A DNA stretch of 64,000 nucleotides from Tildeniella nuda ZEHNDER 1965/U140. Lineage in GTDB: Bacteria; Cyanobacteriota; Cyanobacteriia; Leptolyngbyales; Leptolyngbyaceae. Location: contig JAHHIG010000017.1 in the NCBI GenBank assembly GCA_019358895.1, positions 1 to 64,000 of the forward strand. Direction: 5' to 3'. Under the pieces are notes generated by a model, which did not search any database, was not told the origin of the DNA, and saw nothing but the letters and a program-made list of their open reading frames with translations. This document shows, piece after piece, positions 31,232 through 39,371 of the stretch (its first letter is position 1; the number at the start of each line of letters is the position of its first letter). Both the position numbers and the translations under genes were made by a program.

Positions 31232-31395
31232 GGCGGAGTCAGTGAGGGCAGGCAAAGACAGCAATGAATTTAACGTAGCGTGTTTGAGGCGTTTGTTCCA
31301 TCCGGTTGCCGCCCATTTTGACGGCGATCGCATTCGTCGCCACCAAATTACCCTGTGAAGACTCTTGCCATCGTTGGAGCACCAATCGTTAGAGT

Positions 31396-31971
31396 ATGAA
31401 TGCAGGTAGACAGGTGAAGCGGGTGAAGCTGAAGCGGATTGTGCTGATGTCGGTTCTCACTGTATGTACCTTACTGCTGGTGTATCGACAGGCAGTGCTG
31501 GTTAACTGGCTGTTAATCACCAAGCATTGCCCAGGTTGTGACCTTAGAGGCGCAAATCTCTTTGGGGCAGATTTACAAGGAGCGAACTTGCAGGCAGCCA
31601 ACTTGAGTACCGCCAACCTGAGCGAAATCAACCTTCAAGGGAGCAACCTGGCAGTGGCAAGCCTAGAGCGGGCAGACCTAAGCTTAAGCAATTTGACGAA
31701 CGCTGATCTGATGGGAGCCGATTTGAGGACAGCTAACTTGAGTGGTGCGAGTCTCATCGGCGCGAATTTGCAAGATGTCAAGCTGAGACAGTCAAATTTA
31801 CAGTTTGCCGATTTTCAAGATGCCAACCTGAGCCATGTTGACTTGAGGCAGGTGGAATTGCACGGAGTTAACCTTTTGAATGCCACACTGATAGGAACCA
31901 TACTGTCAAAGCGCCAGCAACCGCCAAAGGCTCAACCCCAAACGCTGGACTTCAACCCCCAAAAGCCGTGA
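31396..31971 (+). CDS. Membrane-anchored pentapeptide-repeat protein
   Basis: The 191-residue protein has one N-terminal span (IVLMSVLTVCTLLLVYRQAVLV), then HCPGCDLRGANLFGADL and about 20 A(D/N)LXX units forming a beta-helix. A Pro/Gln-rich tail ends it. The CPGCDLRGANL start mirrors the exported protein at 10012 (ACAGCDLAGANL), so the two are homologous with different N-termini. The CxxC pair could be a redox or metal site. Function is unknown. The span may be an uncleaved signal. Confidence 0.85.
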   Translation: MNAGRQVKRVKLKRIVLMSVLTVCTLLLVYRQAVLVNWLLITKHCPGCDLRGANLFGADLQGANLQAANLSTANLSEINLQGSNLAVASLERADLSLSNLTNADLMGADLRTANLSGASLIGANLQDVKLRQSNLQFADFQDANLSHVDLRQVELHGVNLLNATLIGTILSKRQQPPKAQPQTLDFNPQKP

Positions 31972-32010
31972 TGCGTTTAGAGCTTGCTAAAAAATAACTG
32001 CACACTTTTG

Positions 32011-32078
32011 GATCAGCTATCAGCTATCAGCTATCAGCTATCAGCTATCAGCTATCAGCTATCAGCTTTTCGCTGACG
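32011..32078. repeat. CAGCTAT tandem heptamers
   Basis: At least eight exact TCAGCTA units run head to tail, followed by a GCTGACGG pair. The unit differs from the CAGCGGT family elsewhere. It lies between converging genes, and no coding sequence is seen. Confidence 0.85.
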
Positions 32079-32119
32079 GCTGACGGCTACAGACCATGCT
32101 GTTATTTCTGTACAACTCC

Positions 32120-32785
32120 TTAGAGGTGAATTTGGCTGAGGATGATCCGCAGGCGATCGTAATCGTCTTTCAACAGCAAGCTGAGCGATCGTCCTGCTTG
32201 TACTAACCAGGCGCGGTCTGCCTGCCGCAGTTGGTAAATTTCGCGGATAGTCGCGGCTGCCAGTGCATCCACAGGGGCACCCGGCATTTGCAAGAGCGTT
32301 CGCAGGAAGTCTAGCGTCTCGCTGAAGTGAAGAATCTCAGCAACATCACAGATGTAAACAGCTTGATGGATTTGTGGTGGACGGGGCGGCAAGTGCTGAT
32401 AAACAGTGGCAGTCTCAGCCATTCCGTTCCTAGCCTCAGAAGGTGGCTGAAAACCGACGATCGCCGCCCGAAACTCAGTCTTCAGCATGGCAAAGATTTG
32501 GGGCTGCTGTTCGCGTAGATCTTGTAGCGATAGCCCCAAGGCTCGTGCGCGATGCACTGAGTCGATCGGACTCGTCGTTGCATGATAGACCACCGCATAG
32601 ATCTGGTTGCCAGATTCCTCATCCACCGACTTGACCCAACTGCCAAACGGGGGCATCACCGGAAAACTTAAATTTTCCGGCTCCAGGCATTGCGCCAAGA
32701 ACTCGGTCGTTGCTGTCTCAATGACCTCAGCAATATGATTGGGAGGACGGTTCTGAGCGGCAAATTGAGGTAAAGGAAGGCGCAT
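32120..32785 (-). CDS. Conserved cyanobacterial hypothetical (HAS-barrel-like N-terminus)
   Basis: The 221-residue soluble protein begins MRLPLPQFAAQNRPPNHIAEVI and contains MPPFGSWVKSV and IYAVVYHATTSPIDSVHRARALG, which resemble the N-terminal barrel of ATPase-associated HAS domains. No ATPase domain follows. The C-terminal half is helical (TLDFLRTLLQMPG, RTAIREIYQLR-like stretch). The function is unknown. It lies 69 bp downstream of ndhS on the same strand; this spacer contains only a GAGTTTTGAGT repeat. Confidence 0.55.
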   Translation of the reverse strand: MRLPLPQFAAQNRPPNHIAEVIETATTEFLAQCLEPENLSFPVMPPFGSWVKSVDEESGNQIYAVVYHATTSPIDSVHRARALGLSLQDLREQQPQIFAMLKTEFRAAIVGFQPPSEARNGMAETATVYQHLPPRPPQIHQAVYICDVAEILHFSETLDFLRTLLQMPGAPVDALAAATIREIYQLRQADRAWLVQAGRSLSLLLKDDYDRLRIILSQIHL

Positions 32786-32854
32786 AGAGAGTTATGAGTT
32801 TTGAGTGCTGAGTTTTGAGTTGTCTTTAATTCATAACTCAAAACCTTCATCCCC

Positions 32855-33052
32855 TTATTTCCCCTTCTTCTTGCCAGCCGTGACATCAACCTCTTCTAAC
32901 TCTGCTAAGCGAAAGGTGACGAGCTTATCCCAGTTACCGCCTTCAAACAGCACGGCAGCTTTACCGTCAGTCACGCGCTGGACTAAGCCCTGAAACGCGT
33001 AGTACGTATCTTCGGCATTGATCACCTTGACGGCTGAACCGGGTAAAATCAT
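32855..33052 (-). CDS. ndhS: NAD(P)H-quinone oxidoreductase subunit S
   Basis: The 65-residue protein opens [20 protein letters not shown] and contains [20 protein letters not shown] then [14 protein letters not shown]. This is the SH3-like NdhS (CRR31-like) subunit that docks ferredoxin to the cyanobacterial NDH-1 complex at the thylakoid surface, supporting cyclic electron flow. The size and sequence match the small cyanobacterial form. A Lys-rich tail ends it. Confidence 0.93.
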   Translation of the reverse strand: MILPGSAVKVINAEDTYYAFQGLVQRVTDGKAAVLFEGGNWDKLVTFRLAELEEVDVTAGKKKGK

Positions 33053-33075
33053 GGCGTTTTACGGTGCGATGGGAC

Positions 33076-33120
33076 AATAAATGAAAGTATAAAGGATGAA
33101 TGAAAGTATAAAGGATGAAG
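33076..33120. repeat. AATGAAAGTATAAAGGATG direct duplication
   Basis: Two tandem copies of a 19-bp unit lie just upstream of ndhS on the minus strand, with a near-inverted TTTATACTTTATTC downstream at 33157-33172. It may influence expression. The region is otherwise AT-rich. Confidence 0.5.
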
Positions 33121-33180
33121 TATAGAGGCTAAAAACTCCTTTACTGAATACTCTAGCTTTTATACTTTATTCTTTCCGCT

Positions 33181-34458
33181 TCAGTCTCTAAAGTTCAAGC
33201 GCTGACGAAAGTTTGCCACAGATTGCACCAGCCCGATCGCGACAAAGTTGGTCAGCAAGGCAGAACGACCGTAGCTAATCCACGGTAGCGGAATGCCTGT
33301 AACGGGTGCCAGACCAATGGTCATGCCAACGTTGACAACGACTTGAAAAACCAGCATCGACAACACACCGATCGCCAGCAGAGAGCCAAAGTTATCGCGG
33401 GCATTTTGGGCAATGATGATGATTCGCAGGCAGATGACCCAAAAAGCGAGTAAAACGAGGAAGCAGCCCGCAAAGCCTAGTTCTTCGCCAATCGCTGAAA
33501 AGATGAAATCGGTATGCTGCTCTGGAATAAAGTTGAGCTGCGTTTGCGTGCCTTTAGTGAGTCCCCGTCCCCATAGCTCACCCGCGCCGATCGCAATGCG
33601 TGACTGAATCAGGTGGTAGCCCCCGCCTAACGGATCTTTATCTGGATCAAGAAACAGGATCAGCCGATCTTTCTGATAATCCTTGAGAAAGCCCCACGCA
33701 ATGTGACCCAGTTCACCTGCAACCAGGTTCATGACCAGCGCTCCAGCCGCCCCAAAGCGATGCCACGGCAACGTTCGCCATGCCACAATCCCCATCAGCA
33801 CAATCCAAATTGCCACTAAGCCAATAAACCAGGGCGAGAGCGCAATGAGATTGAATAAAATCGCTGAGACCAGCGGCGACACCAGCAGCAGCAGCCAGCC
33901 TGGATTGGCATCACCCCAATAAAGCACACCTAAGGTAATAGCACCGAAAACCAGCGACGTACCCAAATCGGGCTGGATAAACACCAACGCCCACGGTACC
34001 GCAGTGATTGCTAGTGTTCTGACTAAAACTGGCAGCGTCGAAGCAGCCCGATCGCTCAGAATGGCTGCCAGGGTCACAATTACCCCTAATTTGGCGAACT
34101 CTGAGGGTTGAACATAAAAGCCGCCGATCGAAATCCACCGCTGGGCACCCAAAGCCGATGTCCCCAAAAACATGACTGCCAGCAGTGAGAGGTTGGTCAG
34201 TCCGTAGATAATCCAGCGGGATTGCATCAGGTTGTCATACCGCACACGGGCGATCGCCAGTGATATCACAAAGCCGATCGCGCCAACAATCCAGTGCTGA
34301 TACCAATCCGTCCAGCCCTGATTAAGTTCTGTGCTGCGAATCATCACGCCCCCAAAAGCAGTTAAGCCCACAGGCAAGGCAAAAAGCAACCAGTCGGTAT
34401 GCTGCCAGGGCTGCACTAACGACTTCCAACGAATACGACGAGGGGATTTTTGCAACAT
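33181..34458 (-). CDS. rodA: Rod shape-determining protein RodA (SEDS glycosyltransferase)
   Basis: SEDS proteins polymerise lipid II glycan strands in the elongasome. The 425-residue protein has about ten spans. FAKLGVIVTLA, LVFIQPDLGTSLVFGAI with the catalytic Asp, and FSAIGEELGFAG appear in the usual places, and it ends GIPLPWISYGRSALLTNF, the near-universal SEDS motif. RodA is preferred over FtsW by the short N-terminus and general pattern. Mrp lies upstream on the same strand across a repeat-rich 190-bp spacer. Confidence 0.93.
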   Translation of the reverse strand: MLQKSPRRIRWKSLVQPWQHTDWLLFALPVGLTAFGGVMIRSTELNQGWTDWYQHWIVGAIGFVISLAIARVRYDNLMQSRWIIYGLTNLSLLAVMFLGTSALGAQRWISIGGFYVQPSEFAKLGVIVTLAAILSDRAASTLPVLVRTLAITAVPWALVFIQPDLGTSLVFGAITLGVLYWGDANPGWLLLLVSPLVSAILFNLIALSPWFIGLVAIWIVLMGIVAWRTLPWHRFGAAGALVMNLVAGELGHIAWGFLKDYQKDRLILFLDPDKDPLGGGYHLIQSRIAIGAGELWGRGLTKGTQTQLNFIPEQHTDFIFSAIGEELGFAGCFLVLLAFWVICLRIIIIAQNARDNFGSLLAIGVLSMLVFQVVVNVGMTIGLAPVTGIPLPWISYGRSALLTNFVAIGLVQSVANFRQRLNFRD

Positions 34459-34652
34459 GCTTGAGAGGGAGAGGGGAGAGGGGAGAGGAGCCAGGAATCA
34501 GAAGTCAGGAGTCAGGAGTCAGAAGCAGGGGAGGCAGGGGGAGCAGAGGGAGCAAGGGAAGCAGAGGAGTTAAAGGAAGCAGAATTAATTCAAAACTCAA
34601 AACTCGACACTCAAAACTCTTCCCCCACACCCCACACCCCACTCCCACCGTC
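34459..34652. repeat. GGGGAGAGGG / CAGGAGTCAG low-complexity block
   Basis: Purine-rich runs (GAGAGGGGAGAGGGGAGAGG) and CAGGAGT-type units fill this spacer between mrp and rodA. An overlapping open frame on the plus strand is an artefact of the repeat composition. Confidence 0.75.
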
Positions 34653-35729
34653 TTACGCTAACGCTGCTACAGAAACTCTACCTGCAATGCGTTCGGCGAT
34701 CGCGGTGAGCGCTTTTGCTGAAGCCGATTCTGGTGCTGCCAGGACGATAGGAATACCGCGATCGCCCCCTTCGCGCAGCGAGATTTCGAGTGGGATACAG
34801 CCGAGTAGCGGCACCTGTAGCTCGTTTGCCGTTTTTTCGCCACCAGCAGAACCAAAAATGTCGTACTGTTTGTCTGGCATATCGGGCGGAATAAAGTAGC
34901 TCATGTTCTCCACAATGCCGAGCACGGGTACGCCAAGCTGCTGAAACATCTTCAAGCCGCGCCGGGAATCTAGCAACGCAACGCTCTGAGGCGTGGTAAC
35001 AATGACAGCCCCTGCCATCGGCACCGCTTGCGCCAGTGTCAATTGGGCATCACCTGTGCCCGGTGGCATATCCACGATTAAGTAATCTAAATCGCCCCAC
35101 TGCACCTGATATAGGAACTGACGAATGACTCCATTTAACATGGGTCCGCGCCAGATGACAGGCTGATCTTTGTCAATCAAGAAGCCCATCGAAACCAGCT
35201 TAACGCCGTGGTTAAAGGCAGGTTCCAGCACCTCTTGTGCCCCTGATTGCCGCACCGTGACTTTCGCACCTTCCAAGCCCAGCATCATCGGCGCATTGGG
35301 ACCATAAATATCTGCGTCAATCAAGCCAACCTTCGCACCTGCCTGCGCCAACGCCACTGCCACGTTGACCGCAACCGTGCTTTTGCCCACACCGCCTTTA
35401 CCGCTGGAAATCGCCAGGATATTTTTCACACCATCAATGCCAGTGCGATCGGGCAGTGCTTTTTGCTGCGGGGTTTCAGCCGTCACGTCAACGCTCACCG
35501 TTTTAACGTCTGGCAGTGTCTTCACGGCTCGTTCGCACTCATCCACAATGAATTGACGCAGTGGGCAGGCGGGCGTGGTTAGCACCAAGGTAAAGCTAAC
35601 GTTGCCGTCAGCGATCGCCACATTGCGAATCATATTTAAGTCCACCAAACTTTTATTCAGTTCGGGATCTTGTACAGGTTGGAGTACTTCAAGGACAGAA
35701 CTCGTATCAAGGCAATTGGGCATAGTCAA
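34653..35729 (-). CDS. mrp: Mrp family P-loop ATPase (iron-sulfur cluster carrier)
   Basis: An N-terminal MIP18/DUF59-type domain (VQDPELNKSLVDLNMIRNV and LTTPACPLRQFIVDECE) is followed by a MinD-like ATPase with P-loop SGKGGVGKSTVAVN around 109-122 and DYLIVDMPPGTGDAQLTL as switch region. Such proteins carry Fe-S clusters to apo-proteins, and cyanobacterial members can be essential. The C-terminal Cys pair seen in many relatives is not visible after ENMSYFIPPDMP. It is encoded alone with repeat DNA at its 3' side. 358 residues is typical. Confidence 0.9.
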   Translation of the reverse strand: MTMPNCLDTSSVLEVLQPVQDPELNKSLVDLNMIRNVAIADGNVSFTLVLTTPACPLRQFIVDECERAVKTLPDVKTVSVDVTAETPQQKALPDRTGIDGVKNILAISSGKGGVGKSTVAVNVAVALAQAGAKVGLIDADIYGPNAPMMLGLEGAKVTVRQSGAQEVLEPAFNHGVKLVSMGFLIDKDQPVIWRGPMLNGVIRQFLYQVQWGDLDYLIVDMPPGTGDAQLTLAQAVPMAGAVIVTTPQSVALLDSRRGLKMFQQLGVPVLGIVENMSYFIPPDMPDKQYDIFGSAGGEKTANELQVPLLGCIPLEISLREGGDRGIPIVLAAPESASAKALTAIAERIAGRVSVAALA

Positions 35730-35891
35730 CCCTGGCTCCAGTGCGAAAAGCGATCGGCGTGCCTCCCGATCTTACCGCTAAGCGATCGTACCACTGGTGA
35801 AATACCACGCGATTTCAGGACGCAAAGAGTCAAGACAGCTTGGACAATCTTTCAAAGTACGCACGTCCGCATCAACGAGTCCTCCTCAGAA

Positions 35892-36830
35892 TCAGTCTGC
35901 GTTTGCTTGCACCATTTCCTTCCGCAGTTCCAGGTAGCGATGCAGATATTCTGAAATGATGCCGTGGAGCAAGAGATTACGGGCAGCGCCAAACGGACTT
36001 TCGGGAGCCAGCGGGTGACGGTTGGTAATGACGTGGTTCCAGTTGTAGTCGCCTGTGAGCGCACTGATGTAGCAGCCAAAGTTTTCGTCAAATTCCAGAG
36101 AGAGGACGGCGCGTTCAAACTCGTCGCTAGTGAGACAGAGTGAATAGAAGACTTTGAAGAGTTCGATCGCCGACTCCAGATCCAAAATGCGTAACCAGCG
36201 TCGTTTGGTGAAATCAATGTCTACCTGCACCGATTTGATGCTGTCAAAATTCAACCCGCGAACCTGTACCTGCTTTAGCCAGTGAGAGTTTTCGCGCTGT
36301 GCCTTGTTGTAATCCAGCACAAAGTTATAGAGAATCAAATCGTGTTCAAGAAACGCATTTTCTGCCAGATCGCTAACAGTGCGGGGATAGAGCTTAGATT
36401 TCTCGATCGTCGGATCAGGTCCGTTATCAATCAAGAAATTCACAATATTAGAGCCGAGGCAAATGTGCCGCACGATGAGATAGCAGGCTTCGGGCGACAC
36501 AAAGGTATTGAGAAACCAGGCTGCCGATCGATGCATCAGCGTGTAGTTGCTGAATTGAAAGGGTAGCAGTCGCTTCACCGTCATAATCAGCGCCAGCAGC
36601 AGATTCGCAATCAAGGCGATCGGCACTAATAAATAGCTGCGCGTCCAGTTTCGCAAATCTCGAATCATGTAGCCCTTCGCGATCGGGTCTACTGGAATTG
36701 CCTGATCGACATAGAGCGCATCCCACGCATTGGGATTCCGGCGATCGTGCGGTTCTGGAATGTAGGGCTGGGAAACTTTTGAGGATGCAGGGGTTTCTAA
36801 CGCTTGTGAGATTAATTCGGCTTGGCTCAT
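35892..36830 (-). CDS. Membrane-anchored hypothetical paired with ketosynthase-diiron fusion
   Basis: I do not recognise this 312-residue protein. An N-terminal polar region (DRRNPNAWDALYVDQAIPVDPI) leads to one hydrophobic segment, YLLVPIALIANLLLALIMTV, followed by a large cytosolic or peripheral part. That part includes MHRSAAWFLNTFVSPEACY, LDYNKAQRENSHWLK and a C-terminal ARNLLLHGIISEYLHRYLELRKEM helix. His residues in RHICLGS, EHDLILYN and NRHPLAPE could bind metal, but no known motif fits. It lies 97 bp downstream of the fusion gene on the same strand, so it is probably co-transcribed and may be its membrane partner. Confidence 0.75.
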   Translation of the reverse strand: MSQAELISQALETPASSKVSQPYIPEPHDRRNPNAWDALYVDQAIPVDPIAKGYMIRDLRNWTRSYLLVPIALIANLLLALIMTVKRLLPFQFSNYTLMHRSAAWFLNTFVSPEACYLIVRHICLGSNIVNFLIDNGPDPTIEKSKLYPRTVSDLAENAFLEHDLILYNFVLDYNKAQRENSHWLKQVQVRGLNFDSIKSVQVDIDFTKRRWLRILDLESAIELFKVFYSLCLTSDEFERAVLSLEFDENFGCYISALTGDYNWNHVITNRHPLAPESPFGAARNLLLHGIISEYLHRYLELRKEMVQANAD

Positions 36831-36927
36831 GGCGATCGACAGGATAGAGTTTTTACTGAAGTAGAAGGTTTACCGCAGAGACGCAGAGGACACAGAGTTT
36901 CAATTTCTCTGCGTCTCAGCGGTTCAT

Positions 36928-38976
36928 TTATTGAATTTCTTCCAGTTGCAGTCGGTAGAGTCGGGCAGTGACTTTCGCAGTTTTGAGGACGCGATCGGCA
37001 ATCTCTTGCGTCATCCATTCGGCGTTAATCAATTCATTCAGCTTGCCCAGATGTGCTTCGTCATTCGCGCCGTGATAGCCCAAAAACGATACCTGTTCAT
37101 CCTTTAGCCCCAGCGTTGACTTAATTTGCGCTGCCCATTGTGCTGCCAGATTATTACCCAGCCCTTCAATAATAAACATGCTCCCCAGCAGGTCTACCGG
37201 ATTTTCGCGGGATGCCTGATGGAAAATAAACGCCGACAGTGCTTCACTGCCAATGTTCTTTTCTGCATTCACAATCTCCTCCAACACGCCGCCAACCGAA
37301 ACGTAATTGCGCTCTAACATCTGGTAATCGCGGTGTTCATCTTGAGCATGACCAATGAAGGTCGATCGCAGCCGAAAGTCTGTCATATTCGACGCAGCAC
37401 GCGCAATCCATCGTGCTCCTTCCACCACCTGCGGACGCAAATTTTGCAGCATCGCCTTATAGTCATCCAGCGTAAATTCTCCTCGATGTAGCTTTCGCAC
37501 AATGGGCACCGATCGAATCTCCCGCTCAAACTCTAGCCAGACGAGGGCGAGTTGACGCAGCAGGTAGGCAGAGACGGATTCTTCGGGTGTGGGGTGTAGG
37601 GTGTGGGGTGTAGGGGAAGAGTTTCGAGTTTCGAGTTTCGAGTTTCGAGTTAGGTTGTTGGATGAATGAGACATGGGGTTTGGGGTTTGGGGTAAAGAGT
37701 TTTGAGTAATGCTTTGTGCAGATGCGCCAGAGAGTTGTGAGTTGCAGATTAATTCTGCTTCCTCTGCTTCCCTTCCTCCCTCTGCTTCCCCATCTCCTGA
37801 CTCCTGACTCCTGACTTCTAACACCTCTCCCCTCTCTCCTCTCCCCTCACCTCCTACAACCGTCAACATCATATACGCCGTTGTAAAGCGTCCGCTTTCT
37901 GGTACAAAACAGAAAATCTTTTGACCGGGTTGTAACTTGCCAGAATGAAATAGTTCTTCCAACATTAAATAGATGGAAGCGCACCCTGTATTGCCGCGAG
38001 TATAGAGGTTCGTGAACCATTTCTCTTCGGGAATCATGCAGTTTGCTTTTTCTAGCAGTTCCACAATTTGTCCTCGGAAAAAGTGCGATGAGTAATGACA
38101 CAACAACCAATCAATGTCATCGGGTTGGACGCGCCCTCGCTCGATTAATTTCAACCAACCTTCCACACCAAGCTTGATGACGTTATCCAAAAGGCGAATA
38201 TTTTGACGTAAATTAATGGTTCCAGATTCAGCGGCTTGCAGATAAGAGGGGTAATCCATCCAGCTTTTTTGAGCCGTTTCGTCTTCTGTGCCAGCATACA
38301 TACAAACGGGATAAGCGTTGGCGTGAGAAACCAATTCAATCCACTCAATCTTTAAGCTGATACCTGAAATATTGGGATGATCTTGAACTAGGAAAGCGCC
38401 TGCACCATCTGAGAGCATCCAGCGCAGAAATTCAGTATCAAAACTAAGGGCTTTTCCTGTTTTGACGTTCGCTTCTGCTTCAAAGTGAGTGTGTTTAAAC
38501 AGTCGTGAGGGTAGTTCGGATGCAACCGCTATCGCCGCTCTCTTTTCACCCAATTTCACCTGCGATGCCGCATATTTCAATGCAGCAACTCCAGCACAAC
38601 ATACGCCTTGATTAGAGGTCACTTCAATGGGCGAAAGCTCAGGTAAAGCGCCGTGTACCATACTGCCGAAACCGGGAACAAGCACGTCTGACCAACTGGT
38701 GGCAGAGGCAAGAAGGTCGATCGCGCCCGGTTCTAAATTTGCGTTTGATATAGCATCACGAATGGCGATCGCTGCCATTTGACTGTTACTATAAGTGGTC
38801 TGTTGCTGCTGGTCGATCGCATAGTAACGCTGCTGAATGCCGTTACTTTTAAGAATGCGATGTTTGGCTTTAGAGGGACGACCATTGACTTTCCCTAAAT
38901 AATCTTCCATCTCGTCATTGGCGATCGGCTTTCCAGGCAAAAACTTGCCGATGCTGTTAATGAATACACCGTGCAT
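36928..38976 (-). CDS. Ketosynthase III (FabH-like) fused to heme-oxygenase-like diiron domain
   Basis: The 682-residue fusion starts with a FabH/chalcone-synthase-like domain (about 1-375). The Cys nucleophile is Cys127 in NQGVCCAGVAAL, His294 lies in LLCHYSSHFF and Asn329 in RGNTGCASIYLM, so the condensing triad is intact. A disordered low-complexity linker covers about 376-465. The C-terminal domain (466-682) has the heme-oxygenase-like diiron fold, with Glu604 in IIEGLGNN and His635-x3-Asp639-x2-His642, plus His/Glu residues in GHAQDEHRDYQ at 541-551. It likely condenses an acyl group and then oxidises it. The linker is encoded by intergenic-type repeats. The product is unknown. Confidence 0.88.
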   Translation of the reverse strand: MHGVFINSIGKFLPGKPIANDEMEDYLGKVNGRPSKAKHRILKSNGIQQRYYAIDQQQQTTYSNSQMAAIAIRDAISNANLEPGAIDLLASATSWSDVLVPGFGSMVHGALPELSPIEVTSNQGVCCAGVAALKYAASQVKLGEKRAAIAVASELPSRLFKHTHFEAEANVKTGKALSFDTEFLRWMLSDGAGAFLVQDHPNISGISLKIEWIELVSHANAYPVCMYAGTEDETAQKSWMDYPSYLQAAESGTINLRQNIRLLDNVIKLGVEGWLKLIERGRVQPDDIDWLLCHYSSHFFRGQIVELLEKANCMIPEEKWFTNLYTRGNTGCASIYLMLEELFHSGKLQPGQKIFCFVPESGRFTTAYMMLTVVGGEGRGERGEVLEVRSQESGDGEAEGGREAEEAELICNSQLSGASAQSITQNSLPQTPNPMSHSSNNLTRNSKLETRNSSPTPHTLHPTPEESVSAYLLRQLALVWLEFEREIRSVPIVRKLHRGEFTLDDYKAMLQNLRPQVVEGARWIARAASNMTDFRLRSTFIGHAQDEHRDYQMLERNYVSVGGVLEEIVNAEKNIGSEALSAFIFHQASRENPVDLLGSMFIIEGLGNNLAAQWAAQIKSTLGLKDEQVSFLGYHGANDEAHLGKLNELINAEWMTQEIADRVLKTAKVTARLYRLQLEEIQ
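37580..37853. repeat. In-frame low-complexity repeat forming the fusion-protein linker
   Basis: Within the fusion gene, units such as GTTTCGAGTTTCGAGTTTCG, GGGGTGTAGGGTGTGG and TCCTGACTCCTGACTCCTGAC repeat in tandem. These are the same kinds of unit found between genes at 34459-34652 and 39890-40040. The reading frame stays open across about 90 codons. Confidence 0.85.
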
Positions 38977-39132
38977 ATTGTGACTCGTTTTGTGAAAAGG
39001 TAATTTTGAGGGCGATCGCGCCCTAATTCAAACACTCAAACCTTGATACTCTCAGTCTGAAGCACTCATTGATCACTTTCATCCTCAACAAATCTGATCG
39101 CTTGGAACTTTTTGCAAGTGAATCAATCAAGT

Positions 39133-39246
39133 AATCTGTCGGAGATTCCTGAACTATGGTTAAGAAAAATACGCTACTCCATGAAGCCTAGAGACTGGCT
39201 CCGCAGCTTTCTAAAATATCTAAACTAACCATAAGCTCGACAGATT
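39133..39246. promoter_or_regulatory. Nested inverted repeat in divergent promoter of ketosynthase and Coq4-like genes
   Basis: AATCTGTCG (39133-39141) pairs with CGACAGATT (39238-39246), and inside it TATGGTTA (39155-39162) pairs with TAACCATA (39226-39233). The arms are nested at one axis. The spacer between the two divergent genes is 395 bp with no gene. Confidence 0.5.
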
Positions 39247-39277
39247 GACTCTAGTAATTTTGCGTAGAGTTTGACAG

Positions 39278-39312
39278 AAATTTGTGACACTTTCATTCAC
39301 TGTCACAAATTT
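39278..39312. promoter_or_regulatory. Perfect 12-bp inverted repeat, candidate operator
   Basis: AAATTTGTGACA and TGTCACAAATTT are exact complements separated by 11 bp, about 60 bp upstream of the Coq4-like start. No T-run follows, so it is not an obvious terminator. The TGTGACA half resembles CRP/FNR-family half-sites, but the spacing is larger than theirs. It could serve a dimeric regulator. Confidence 0.55.
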
Positions 39313-39371
39313 GACGCTTTCGCGATCGATTTTGAGCAGACTAATCATAAAGCTCAACTAAAATACAGGTG

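Noticed and set aside
32011-32078. Possible CRISPR array (regular short repeats)
   Set aside because: The units are contiguous heptamers without spacers, and no cas gene is present. The same holds for the blocks at 2918, 18110 and 22763.
39278-39312. NtcA or CRP site in the Coq4-like promoter
   Set aside because: The half-site resembles TGTGA, but the spacing and lack of GTA-N8-TAC do not fit either consensus, so it is left as an unassigned operator candidate.
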